A stretch of 33,766 nucleotides of DNA from Planctomycetota bacterium (lineage in GTDB: Bacteria; Planctomycetota; Phycisphaerae; WQYP01), in the NCBI GenBank assembly GCA_021818445.1, contig JAKAEB010000041.1, positions 1-33,766 of the forward strand. The letters run 5' to 3'. The notes beneath the pieces were generated by a model. That model was not told where the DNA came from. It did no database searches and worked only from the letters and a program-made list of their open reading frames with translations. Shown one piece after another: positions 16,644 to 24,813 of the stretch (position 1 is its first letter; the number at the start of each line of letters is the position of its first letter). The translations under genes were made by a program, and so were the position numbers.

Positions 16644-18269
16644 TTATCGGGCCGTGGCGATAAAATGCGCCACTTCGTCGTGTAGCTTCACCAGCATGTT
16701 ATGCGGGTGATATACCATATGCCCGCCGCGGAAAAATACCTCGTGAATATGGGACTGCAACTTCCGGCTAAGTTCCAGATGATCCATCGAATAAATGGTG
16801 GCGAAAAAGGGTGTCGCCAGGTCAAAATATCCACTGCACACAAGTACCTTCATCGACGGGTCACGGATCATCCCGTGCTGCAGGTTATCGGTCACATACA
16901 GGTACCCCATTCCGCCGGTTTCAAAATGCCACGGAAACACGCGTCCGCTCAGTGTGCGGTAGGGGAGATAATTCTGGTAATGGAGTTTGGATTGCACCAG
17001 TTCATTAAAGCCGGTGGTAAATGCCGGAATGAATCGCGACATCGCCGGATCAAAATTAGCCTTTGCCGAGAGCGCATCGGGCGTATAGGCGGAAAGACGG
17101 GTATCCATTCGACCGATAACGCGATGTGCCTTCCGCAGCAATTGCTGTTCGAACATATTCGGCCCTACCCGCAGGTGGGCTGCCAGAATATAGCGTGTCG
17201 ATAGACCGGTCAGTTTTGACATTTCCGTCGCCACCTGCAATCGCTTTGCCGAACTTAAATCGCTGCCCATCTCAAGGGCCGGCAGATATACGTCCACGGC
17301 AAAATGCTCCGCCTTTTTAATGGTTTGATGAAAGTGCTTTTCCATACTGGGCGAAAGCTTGTGGTAATACCAGGCGGTGGTGGCATAGGTGGGCAAAAAC
17401 AAAGGATAAGGCGTCTGATTGCCAAAACTTGGAATGATCAATTGAAAATTCAACGCGCATGAAATAAGTATCATGCCATTGATATCAATACCCTCATGCT
17501 GGCTCAGATAATCGCCCAGACCTGCGGCACGCGTAGTGCCGTAGCTTTCACCGCCCAGGAATATGGGCGAACTCCAGCGCTTGTACATGGTCATGTAAAG
17601 GCGCATAAAATCCGCCACCGATGCAATATCCTGCCGAACGCCGTAAAACTGCTGCCCCGGCACGCCGGCGGCTTTCCGACTGAAACCCGTACCCACTGGG
17701 TCAACAAAAACCAGATCGGTGCTGCCAAGCCACGTCTGATGATTTTTAACCAGCTTGAATGGTGGGTGGGTGACGTTCCCCTTAGGTGTTAAAACCAGTC
17801 GATATGGGCCCGCGCAACCGATGTTAAGCCAGTTGGATGCTGCCCCGGGCCCACCATTAAAACAAAACGTCAGGGGGCGATGATCTGTTTTACCCTTCGG
17901 TTCATCCTTGGTGTAGGCGATGAAAAAAATATTCGCCAGCAGCTTGCCGTTCTCGGCCTTGATCGGCATGTAACCGGTTGTGGCCGTAAATTTGACACGC
18001 TTGCCGTGCAGCGTAATGGTGTGATGCGTAATAACCAAAGCATTGGGATTGGCGGCGGGCAGGTGCGAATCGATAAATGGGGGTGGCACCTGCGGTTTGG
18101 CAGTCGCCTTACGGACAGCAGATGCTTTGGGCTTTACCGCAGCGTTCGCCAAAACGGCCCACATCAAGGGTTGGCAAATAACGACCAATCCGACAACTGA
18201 CCAAGGCAAAATTTTCTTCAACGGCCGCACTCCATCATTCGGCTTCGACTGTAAACGGGTGTAACCCAT
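16644..18269 (-). CDS. Exported serine carboxypeptidase, family S10
   Basis: A 541-residue alpha/beta-hydrolase peptidase, probably releasing C-terminal residues from peptides outside the cytoplasm. ATG 18269 is chosen because AGAAGG lies just upstream; 18281 would add four residues. A positively charged start and hydrophobic segment (about residues 21-44, ending LANAA) form a signal. Family marks are the oxyanion motif NGGPG (138-142), GESYG with Ser242, FDLATP with Asp483 and GGHMVY with His517, so the catalytic triad is complete. The length fits bacterial S10 enzymes. It is preceded by the repeat-rich intergenic block and followed after about 260 bases by the kinase-like gene on the same strand. 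Confidence 0.9.
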   Translation of the reverse strand: MGYTRLQSKPNDGVRPLKKILPWSVVGLVVICQPLMWAVLANAAVKPKASAVRKATAKPQVPPPFIDSHLPAANPNALVITHHTITLHGKRVKFTATTGYMPIKAENGKLLANIFFIAYTKDEPKGKTDHRPLTFCFNGGPGAASNWLNIGCAGPYRLVLTPKGNVTHPPFKLVKNHQTWLGSTDLVFVDPVGTGFSRKAAGVPGQQFYGVRQDIASVADFMRLYMTMYKRWSSPIFLGGESYGTTRAAGLGDYLSQHEGIDINGMILISCALNFQLIIPSFGNQTPYPLFLPTYATTAWYYHKLSPSMEKHFHQTIKKAEHFAVDVYLPALEMGSDLSSAKRLQVATEMSKLTGLSTRYILAAHLRVGPNMFEQQLLRKAHRVIGRMDTRLSAYTPDALSAKANFDPAMSRFIPAFTTGFNELVQSKLHYQNYLPYRTLSGRVFPWHFETGGMGYLYVTDNLQHGMIRDPSMKVLVCSGYFDLATPFFATIYSMDHLELSRKLQSHIHEVFFRGGHMVYHPHNMLVKLHDEVAHFIATAR

Positions 18270-18426
18270 GCACCTTCTCACTGACGTTGCCGTCCGAAAA
18301 TAAAACTTTCGGCAACTACCCTATCACGAGCTTGTTACGCAACCACTGGGGGGCGACCGTCCTTGACCAACGCGAGTTCGGGGCAAGAAATCATGGATAA
18401 CAAATGTTTCTAACGATGTTTTAAGC

Positions 18427-18476
18427 AACCAGCCGGCGAGCGGCCGGCGAGAAAGCTTATCCCGAATTCACGTTAA
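18427..18476 (+). repeat. 50-bp dispersed repeat, copy A
   Basis: By hand alignment this segment matches the reverse complement of 31965-32014 at 45 of 50 positions. It contains a GC-rich core with GCCGGC on both sides (hairpin-forming), then GCTTATCCCGAATTCACGT. Both copies are intergenic. It is likely a member of a genome-wide non-coding repeat family. Confidence 0.75.
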
Positions 18477-18609
18477 CCAAGGTGACACAGGCATTCTTGC
18501 CTGTGATTTAGCTCGGAATACAGCGCCGCAGACAGGAATGTCTGTGCCACGACGAATGTACCAACTTGAATAAACAAAGCTACGGAACTCCCTCTCCCGA
18601 ATTCACGTT
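18460..18609. repeat. 15-base direct repeat flanking the BIME-like block
   Basis: TCCCGAATTCACGTT occurs at 18460-18474 and again at 18595-18609, bracketing the 120 bases that hold the REP-like pair. The same motif, except for the last base, ends the other copy of the 50-bp repeat near 31967-31981 (minus strand). Confidence 0.7.
18482..18550. repeat. REP/BIME-like pair of inverted palindromes
   Basis: The left unit (18482-18505) has CACAGGCA, TTCT, TGCCTGTG as a perfect 8-bp stem. The right unit (18529-18550) has CAGACA, GGAA, TGTCTG as a 6-bp stem. The left unit, reverse-complemented, matches the right unit in 18 of 22 positions, so the two palindromes face each other as in a BIME. Such REP families are usually spread by IS200-like RAYT transposases; none is in this window. 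Confidence 0.65.
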
Positions 18610-18769
18610 TTGCCAGATCATCTAAAATTTCAATAGTGGCCAAGTTCGATGACAAAAAACTCGGCACCCTGCGAACGAATCAAGACGGTAACTTGGCATC
18701 TCGCCCGGCCGCGCATACATAGTTACGGGTTGCCGCAAGTATGTAATCAGTCGGCAATATTAGCTTGTT

Positions 18770-20380
18770 TCAATTTGTCGCGCCCACCTTGGGCCACACA
18801 AAATGACCGGGCGGTATTGAAAGTCTGATAAAATGCCGCAAGTGAACGTTCGGCGGCGGGGGCGTGTGCAGGTTCAAAAAGCGCGCCAAGGTCCATATCC
18901 GGCAACGCGTTGGCCCAAGTGAATATCCCAGTCGCGTTCCGCTGAAGGGGTCCCGCGGCAACACCTTGATGTAATGTGGAACCAAAACCGACAGCGACTT
19001 GGGGTAATGCCCATGCTTGGCCCGATACTGCGCCAGTATTAAGGACATATCTGCCAATTCGGCCGCGGATATGGTGGATGTCCGTAGGGAAATCACCTTG
19101 ACCATATCGCCATCGAAGGCTGTCAGCCAGATCAGCATGTTGCGTACCTTCGGGGGAATTGCATGATTGGCTGGTGCCAGCAGGTGCGTCCACCATTCAT
19201 GAACCCTGCGCGCGGCCCGCAGCCGCTTGGGGCCACTGCGATGCCCAAGGGCGGCCGCCTGTCTGTTAAAAAGCCGATTTATTAAACGGTCTGCCAGTAC
19301 AAAATCAGGCGCAGTCCAGCTTACGGTCGGCATTTGTTGCCAAAACCATGGTCTGGACGCCTTGGATGCAAAGATCGGCATTCTTTGCAGAAAATCCAGC
19401 ACACGGAAGCGCTCAGCGGTATTAAGCACATTGGCCAATGGCCTGAACCGCGGCAGCCGCCTGAGCTTGTGAATATAGCGGGCGTACTCATCCGGTGTTA
19501 TCCAGCCGACATTCGCTACGGCGTCGTCCGCCTCGCACACCAAGGCCTCTATGCTGTAGCCGACCAAGTTACTGATCAGGCTCGGCGGTTTGGTTACCAA
19601 CCTTGCAAGGCGGTGCGCGGCCAGCAAATCTCGTTCGCATGCAGCAAACTCATGGCGATGCAATTCCAGCATGGCCCGGGCGGTCAGTCCGGTGGCCGTC
19701 GACTTGGCAGACGTCAGATAGGGCAACATGTTGCCCATCAGGCCGGTTTTTGGGTGGGTGATGAGAGGCGGGGTATAAAAATTAGGCAAGCTGGCCGCCG
19801 CCACAACCTTCTTAAGCGCAGCATTGTTGCTGTCGAGCCAATCGGCCAGCCATGGGTATTGGTGGGCCGACCATGGGCGTGATGCGGCCGCAAGCTCTGT
19901 CTGCCAGGCGTAATTCATGTTATTTGGAAAGCCGACGGCGATTCCCTTGCCCAACGGGACACCGCGCGGCAGCGTGGTATTAACTTTCAAATAACTCAAA
20001 AGATGGTGATAGCGTGGACCCGCGAATTGCCGTTGAGTAATCCCAAGCCCGGCCAAAAATTTCCGCTTCAATGCCGGATTCGGAATGAAGATGAATTTGC
20101 CATTTACTTTCTTTGATGCGCCAAAGCGGATATCGGCCCGGCACACAGACAGGATAGGGATCGCAGCATTATTGGCGGGGGTAACGCCTTTCGCCAAACG
20201 CCGATATAAAATGCCGATATAATTCACCAACCCTTTTGACTTGGCATCCGCGTTTGCTGCGCCGGTTGCAGCATGCGGTGAGGGGATCGTTTTTGCCCAT
20301 GTGTTCACACCCCCCGCACCGAGGATGGTGGCCAGCGATACCGCGATAAATGCCCCGATGGATAATTTTGCATGCTTCAT
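18770..20380 (-). CDS. Exported protein of unknown function with pseudopilin-like C-terminus
   Basis: A 536-residue protein I do not recognise. ATG 20380 is used; GTG 20389 would add three residues and neither has a clear ribosome binding site. A signal peptide is visible (MKHAKLSIGAFIAVSLATILGAGG..., cleavage after WA near residue 29). The middle is helical with many Ala, Leu and Trp. Near residues 440-485 the pattern LAQYRAKHGHYPKSLSVLVP followed by LPRDPFSGTRLGY resembles the YP...L...LP.DP..G motif seen at the end of many planctomycete secreted and pseudopilin-like proteins. It starts only about 50 bases after tRNA-Arg on the same strand and may share its transcript. Confidence 0.7.
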   Translation of the reverse strand: MKHAKLSIGAFIAVSLATILGAGGVNTWAKTIPSPHAATGAANADAKSKGLVNYIGILYRRLAKGVTPANNAAIPILSVCRADIRFGASKKVNGKFIFIPNPALKRKFLAGLGITQRQFAGPRYHHLLSYLKVNTTLPRGVPLGKGIAVGFPNNMNYAWQTELAAASRPWSAHQYPWLADWLDSNNAALKKVVAAASLPNFYTPPLITHPKTGLMGNMLPYLTSAKSTATGLTARAMLELHRHEFAACERDLLAAHRLARLVTKPPSLISNLVGYSIEALVCEADDAVANVGWITPDEYARYIHKLRRLPRFRPLANVLNTAERFRVLDFLQRMPIFASKASRPWFWQQMPTVSWTAPDFVLADRLINRLFNRQAAALGHRSGPKRLRAARRVHEWWTHLLAPANHAIPPKVRNMLIWLTAFDGDMVKVISLRTSTISAAELADMSLILAQYRAKHGHYPKSLSVLVPHYIKVLPRDPFSGTRLGYSLGPTRCRIWTLARFLNLHTPPPPNVHLRHFIRLSIPPGHFVWPKVGATN

Positions 20381-20430
20381 CCGGTGCACCCGTCTTTATG
20401 CGCCAAGGGTCGTATGACGATGCAAACCAC

Positions 20431-20504
20431 TGCGCCCGGCAGGACTCGAACCTGCAACCTCGTGGTTCGAAGCCACGCGCTCTATCCAATTGCGCTACGG
20501 GCGC
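20431..20504 (-). tRNA. tRNA-Arg (anticodon TCG)
   Basis: Minus-strand cloverleaf: acceptor GCGCCCG/CGGGCGC, D-arm GCGCAATTGGATAGAGC, anticodon stem CGTGG/CCACG with loop CTTCGAA (anticodon TCG, reads CGA), T-loop TTCGAGT, discriminator A. Length 74 bases. CCA is not encoded. Confidence 0.95.
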
Positions 20505-20557
20505 TTCGATCATCTGATTATGCTGCGCCGCGGCGCGGTGGTCAATGCGCGAGACAC

Positions 20558-21034
20558 TTAACGCCGCAGCGGCTTGCCCAGCAACTGCCGCTTATGAAGT
20601 AAAAATTTGAGATGATGTTCCAGATGGTCGCTGCACGCCACCAGCATCGCACCAAGCGTAATCTTACCGCGCTGGTTGTGGGTGCCGACCCGTTGGAATG
20701 CACTCTCCGGCAACTTTTCCAGAATGGTGCACATCATCAGGCGATTGCGACTGAATATATCCACCGCCGCATGCGGATCAAGATCGTTGTAAAACAGGTG
20801 CCTCGCAAAGGCGCTTTCATCAAATCCAATCAATGATGGGTTGTCTTCCGCAATCACCCGCTTCATGCGGTCACCCAGAACCAGATCCGAGTCCATCAAA
20901 TGCAGAGTGATCTCGGCAATGCTCCACGTTTTAGGGACAGGGTAAGAACGCATGTCCGCCGGGGTTAACCCCGCGATGGCAGATTGCAGTAATTTTCCGC
21001 CGCGACGATAGTTTTCAATTCGTGCGTCCGCCAT
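20558..21034 (-). CDS. DinB-like four-helix metalloprotein
   Basis: A 158-residue member of the DinB/YfiT-like superfamily, four-helix bundles that bind a divalent metal with three His; several members are thiol-dependent transferases. The likely ligands are His45 (in ITLHLMDSD), His137 and His141 (in SDHLEHHLKFL). The ATG at 21034 has a strong GAGGAGG ribosome binding site. A possible -10 box (TACAAT read on the minus strand, 21077-21082) lies upstream. The substrate is unknown. The protein is typical in length and complete. Confidence 0.82.
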   Translation of the reverse strand: MADARIENYRRGGKLLQSAIAGLTPADMRSYPVPKTWSIAEITLHLMDSDLVLGDRMKRVIAEDNPSLIGFDESAFARHLFYNDLDPHAAVDIFSRNRLMMCTILEKLPESAFQRVGTHNQRGKITLGAMLVACSDHLEHHLKFLLHKRQLLGKPLRR

Positions 21035-21183
21035 TGTCCACCTCCTCGGTCAACATCCCACAATTCCATTGTCTTTATTGTACCGAAACATTGGCTTTTG
21101 ATGAAAAAATGGTATTGGTCTCACTCGCACCAACCTATCTGTTTTGCCCAAAGCTAACAGACCCGCAAATCAGCCCAGTTTGG

Positions 21184-22092
21184 TCAGGGAGATATTCGCT
21201 CTTCGGTGGGCAGCGTGTTCTGCGCCAGCCATTTCGACAGTTCGTGGTAGACGTCAGCGGTTTTTGCGACGGAGACCGGAAGCCGTCCCGCGTGTCGCGC
21301 CGCCCGCGCCAGCCGCATCAAAACACCTTCCGCATCCTTTTCTGATATGCCCTTGATATTGGCCCCGCGATAATTGGTTAAAACCGCTTGAATCGCCTTG
21401 GGCAATCGTTTAAGGTCCGGCGACCCGTCGCTGTTCAGATAAGGTAGCTTCCATGTGGCCGGCCGTTCAGTGTCGCCGACCCACGCGAAGGCCCAGGCCG
21501 GTAATTGGTACTTGGGATGCAAAATGGTGGCGTCTTTCCCGACCTGAGTATTTTCCAAATGACTGGCGGCGGGTCGCAATGCAGGCGGTTCGACCGTACC
21601 GACAACCGGTCGATAGATGCCATGAGCACTGATCCACCACAGGCATTCGGGCGCGGTTTCTGAAGATAAATCGGCCAACACCCTGTCGGTAAGGCCGCCG
21701 AATTCAATATCGGCGCAATAGAGGATGCACCCGTCGGTCACCGCTATTTTGCTGATGTGTTGTGCATCGGCATAGCGGCGGGCCTGCACCATGGCGTTTC
21801 GAATGTCCGCTCCAGACCATGTAAGTGAGTTGGGACGCTTGGTTTCAATCACAAGGTATTTGCTCGACCGGCGGCATAAAATCATGTCGGCATGATCGTT
21901 CTGATAAAGTAAATCAGATACCTCCCAATCCAGCACAAGTGTTAACAAATCCTCAATAATCGCTTCCGCCGTCTTTTCCGGTTCGTCGCCACGTGGCAAG
22001 CGGGATTTACGTTTTTCGACGAACCGCGGCCATTGCTGGTTGATCCGATCGAGGCAAGTTTTGTATAAAACCAGATTGTGGTGAGGTTCCAT
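21184..22092 (-). CDS. Orphan PD-(D/E)XK nuclease-like protein (HsdR N-terminal type)
   Basis: A 302-residue protein whose first half resembles the N-terminal nuclease domain of type I restriction HsdR subunits. The putative active site is Asp69 in HADMILC and Glu83-x-Lys85 in YLVIETKRP, with upstream Glu47 in IIEDLL as a possible fourth residue. The ATG at 22092 is preferred; a TTG at 22107 would add five residues. The C-terminal half (after about residue 150) matches nothing I know, and no helicase domain, methylase or specificity subunit lies nearby, so it is not a complete restriction system. It could be a repair or defence nuclease. Function is inferred from the fold only. Confidence 0.65.
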   Translation of the reverse strand: MEPHHNLVLYKTCLDRINQQWPRFVEKRKSRLPRGDEPEKTAEAIIEDLLTLVLDWEVSDLLYQNDHADMILCRRSSKYLVIETKRPNSLTWSGADIRNAMVQARRYADAQHISKIAVTDGCILYCADIEFGGLTDRVLADLSSETAPECLWWISAHGIYRPVVGTVEPPALRPAASHLENTQVGKDATILHPKYQLPAWAFAWVGDTERPATWKLPYLNSDGSPDLKRLPKAIQAVLTNYRGANIKGISEKDAEGVLMRLARAARHAGRLPVSVAKTADVYHELSKWLAQNTLPTEERISP

Positions 22093-22211
22093 GCTATCTC
22101 GCCGCAACGTTGCCAGACTTTGGCATGACTCGCCCGTCGCCCGTACCCGTTACCGAAATGCTCATCTCATCCGCCATTTTCGGCTGGTGCCAAAACAAGT
22201 AACCGGGGATG

Positions 22212-22667
22212 CTACACCGATACCGATTTACTGCTCCGCCGCGCCGCCTTCACTTTGCTACGCAATTTTTTACCCTCGACCCGCCGCCTGCGGCTCCCGG
22301 CCGTTGGCTTCGTCTTCCGCCGCACCTTCGGTTCAATGAGCGATTCGCTCACCAATTTACGCAGTTTATCCAGGCAACTGCGCCGGTTGGCCTCCTGGGT
22401 TCGCTGATCGGAACTCACCATCACAATCATTCCGGCCGCGTCAAGTCGATTCCTGGCAAGGTCCATCAATCGATGTCGGGCCTTATTCGATAACCCGTAA
22501 ATAAAGGCGGGATTGACGCGCAGCTCGGTTTTCGTGTTTACTTTATTGACGTTCTGGCCCCCCGGACCGCCCGAACGCGAGAACTCGTACACCAACTGCT
22601 GGCGATCGATCCACGCTTCGCCGCTTAGTTGGATACCCGGTCCGGTATAAAGGTTCGATTGACCCAT
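22212..22667 (-). CDS. arfB: Alternative ribosome-rescue factor ArfB (YaeJ/ICT1 family)
   Basis: A 151-residue peptidyl-tRNA hydrolase that frees ribosomes stalled on broken mRNAs. The release-factor motif SGGPGGQNVNKV is present with GGQ at residues 36-38. The C-terminal 30-40 residues are strongly basic (RRKTKP...RRRRVEGKKLRSKVKAARR), matching the tail that enters the empty mRNA channel. There is no codon-recognition domain, so it is not RF1/RF2. The start overlaps the divergent start of the next gene within four bases and has no visible ribosome binding site, suggesting leaderless translation or a mis-chosen start. Confidence 0.9.
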   Translation of the reverse strand: MGQSNLYTGPGIQLSGEAWIDRQQLVYEFSRSGGPGGQNVNKVNTKTELRVNPAFIYGLSNKARHRLMDLARNRLDAAGMIVMVSSDQRTQEANRRSCLDKLRKLVSESLIEPKVRRKTKPTAGSRRRRVEGKKLRSKVKAARRSSKSVSV

Positions 22668-24750
22668 GTTTACATTTTACACGGTATCGCCAAAAGATGT
22701 AACTTCCCGACTGCGCCGCACCGGCTGCCCGCTGCTTTATGTGCTCCTGCCGCTGATGCTTCTTCAAACGCCTGTTACCGCCGACGTGCCATCGCTGAAA
22801 AGTCCTGCCAGTTCCCCATCCGCCGGTCTTAAGCTGAAAACCTACCTCGCCGTTCTTTCGCGGCCAGCCAGTGAAAAACCCCACACCCCGGCCGCCATCC
22901 TGCCCACGGGCAGCGGCGCAAAACCGAAACGCCCATCGACCTCAGCCGCCCACCAGTTGGAATGGTTTCCCGCCAGCCGCTGGAATTCTTTTGCCTTTGC
23001 CAACCGCCGGGTTCGACTGCGTTTGATCGTGCGCAATACCAATCACAGTCGCAAATTATTTGGTGGTGAGCTGCGTTGGATATTTTGCCCGTGGTCAGGG
23101 GCCGCAATCCCGCCCGCCACCGCAAATGGTGCCATTCAACGCGAGCGAATCGCACCGACGCAAATTGCAGCCCTTAGCGCCGTCGCCCTGAATTTCGCCT
23201 TTCGCACCCATCGTGTCGGCCGCTATTATCTCGTATGGCAAAGCGGTGATAGCCGGAAGATTCTCGCGCAGGTTATGTGCCTCGTGGCCCCAACCGGGTT
23301 ACGCACGCCGGTGGCCCAATCGCACTGGATATCCGTTATGCCGCCGTTGGCACCCGGCGCACCCGACCGTCACTTTGCCTTGCAGGTGGCCAGTTTGGTC
23401 ATGCACAGTGGCATTAAACGCTACTGGCTTACCCTTACCACGGGCGACCCGATCAATCGCCGCCAGCACATGTTTTCAACCGCTCTGCGCACCCTTCGCG
23501 GGCACATGCTGCTTCGCATTATTTATCCAATAACGCCATCCAACTTGTCGCAACTGCGTTACACCGCCACCAGCCGCTGGCTTGAAATGGCCGTGCACCG
23601 CCTTTCCGCCATCGCTGATATTGAACCCGTGTTTCTCGTCCAACCGCAGGATGACCGGAAATATCTGCCCCTGATGGAAAAAATATTTGCTTCCGATCTG
23701 GCCATCGCCCAATCGCGGCATATTCATACCCTTCTGCCCAGCCGCAGCTTCAATGTATTTGAAAAAAAATATCGCGATCAGGCGGCCGGAGTGGTGATTC
23801 CTGAATCCGCCACTTGGCACCCGTTGCCAACAAAGACCCGGGCCGTCAACAGTTCTCTGCCGATCTGGGCACTGCCATCCTTGCGCCAGCGGCTGAATTC
23901 TGACCGGTCCGCAGCCCGCCTATTCCATGATCCGGCCGTCGTGGTGGGGGTGGCCGCACCATGGATCGATCAAAACGGGGGTTGGCTGATTCATATCCTT
24001 GGCAATGCCGTCTGGTTGCAAAATCAATCGATTCCGGGTTGGGGCAATGCGGCGATATTTGCGGCCGCCCATAAAAGTGTGGCGGTCATTTCCCGATTCA
24101 TCCCACCGGAGGCGAAAACGGCTTGGAATTTGCACAAAGTGTGGCTGCCCAATCGCATGGTCGGAACCAATATTTTCAACGACTTACAACTCCAACCTTA
24201 CGAAAGTGGCTCATATATGCAGGTTGCCGATCCCGATTCATCAATAACCGTATTCAATCTGCACAATCAACTGCTGGTGCCGCTTTATCCCGGCTTGCCA
24301 CGCATACCGGCGGCAGACGCGGAGGCAATATTAATTTCCCGGGAGTCGGCCGGCTATCTGTTGGCGGCATTACGGATAGCCAGTATCCATGTGGAACCGC
24401 ACATTACATCCATCACGTTTGCCACGCATGACGGCAAGCATCCCGCCACAAAACCGCTAAGCCACGGTGCCCCGTCGGCCGCAACCAAAGCGCCCCCGCC
24501 TCTCCGGCGCAGGATGGTTATAAGGATAGATACCCATGCGACCCAACCGCCGACTGTGCAGGTGGCGGCCGTCATTGATGGCCATCAATACAAACTTGTT
24601 GATCCGTCGGATGTTTCATTCAGTGCCCGCCAGCAGACGCTGCGGATGGAACTCCAACTGCCCAAACACTGTAAGGAGTTTCTTATTGCCTTGCACGGTC
24701 AGCGTCGCACATGGCTGGCCAAGCTGACGCCTCGTGCTACCAAAAAATGA
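22666..24750 (+). CDS. Large exported protein of unknown function
   Basis: A 694-residue protein I cannot assign. The ATG at 22666 shares bases with the arfB start on the other strand and has no clear ribosome binding site; the only upstream purine run (AAAGG near 22650) is distant. Residues 18-39 form a signal-like hydrophobic stretch ending VTADV. The N-terminal third has a beta-rich pattern (HQLEWFPASRWNSF, RVRLRLIVRNTNH). The middle (250-460) could be a helical/barrel region, with phrases such as GVVIPESATWHPLP and AAPWIDQNGGWLIHILG. The last 100 residues are Pro/Arg-rich then beta. No catalytic motif is recognised; it ends just before the convergent galE gene. Confidence 0.65.
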   Translation: MFTFYTVSPKDVTSRLRRTGCPLLYVLLPLMLLQTPVTADVPSLKSPASSPSAGLKLKTYLAVLSRPASEKPHTPAAILPTGSGAKPKRPSTSAAHQLEWFPASRWNSFAFANRRVRLRLIVRNTNHSRKLFGGELRWIFCPWSGAAIPPATANGAIQRERIAPTQIAALSAVALNFAFRTHRVGRYYLVWQSGDSRKILAQVMCLVAPTGLRTPVAQSHWISVMPPLAPGAPDRHFALQVASLVMHSGIKRYWLTLTTGDPINRRQHMFSTALRTLRGHMLLRIIYPITPSNLSQLRYTATSRWLEMAVHRLSAIADIEPVFLVQPQDDRKYLPLMEKIFASDLAIAQSRHIHTLLPSRSFNVFEKKYRDQAAGVVIPESATWHPLPTKTRAVNSSLPIWALPSLRQRLNSDRSAARLFHDPAVVVGVAAPWIDQNGGWLIHILGNAVWLQNQSIPGWGNAAIFAAAHKSVAVISRFIPPEAKTAWNLHKVWLPNRMVGTNIFNDLQLQPYESGSYMQVADPDSSITVFNLHNQLLVPLYPGLPRIPAADAEAILISRESAGYLLAALRIASIHVEPHITSITFATHDGKHPATKPLSHGAPSAATKAPPPLRRRMVIRIDTHATQPPTVQVAAVIDGHQYKLVDPSDVSFSARQQTLRMELQLPKHCKEFLIALHGQRRTWLAKLTPRATKK

Positions 24751-24813
24751 TCGAGGCCTGGCTTAATACCGCTCTGTCATGGATGATTGCGCTACGCCGC
24801 CAGCCGCCCCGGT

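Larger units (their letters stand above)
18270..18769. other. Repeat-rich intergenic region
   Basis: About 500 bases without a supported gene. It holds one copy of a 50-bp repeat (18427-18476), a pair of REP-like palindromes (18482-18550) and a second copy of a 15-base motif (18595-18609). A 64-codon frame on the minus strand (18473-18667) is mostly translation of the palindromes and is not taken as a gene. Confidence 0.6.

Noticed and set aside
18473-18667. 64-codon frame on the minus strand
   Set aside because: Most of it is translation of the REP-like palindromes; such frames are common repeat artefacts.
23890-23910. CTGAATTCTGACCG shared with about 26542-26555
   Set aside because: One match of this length without flanking similarity, and one copy is inside a coding region; likely chance.
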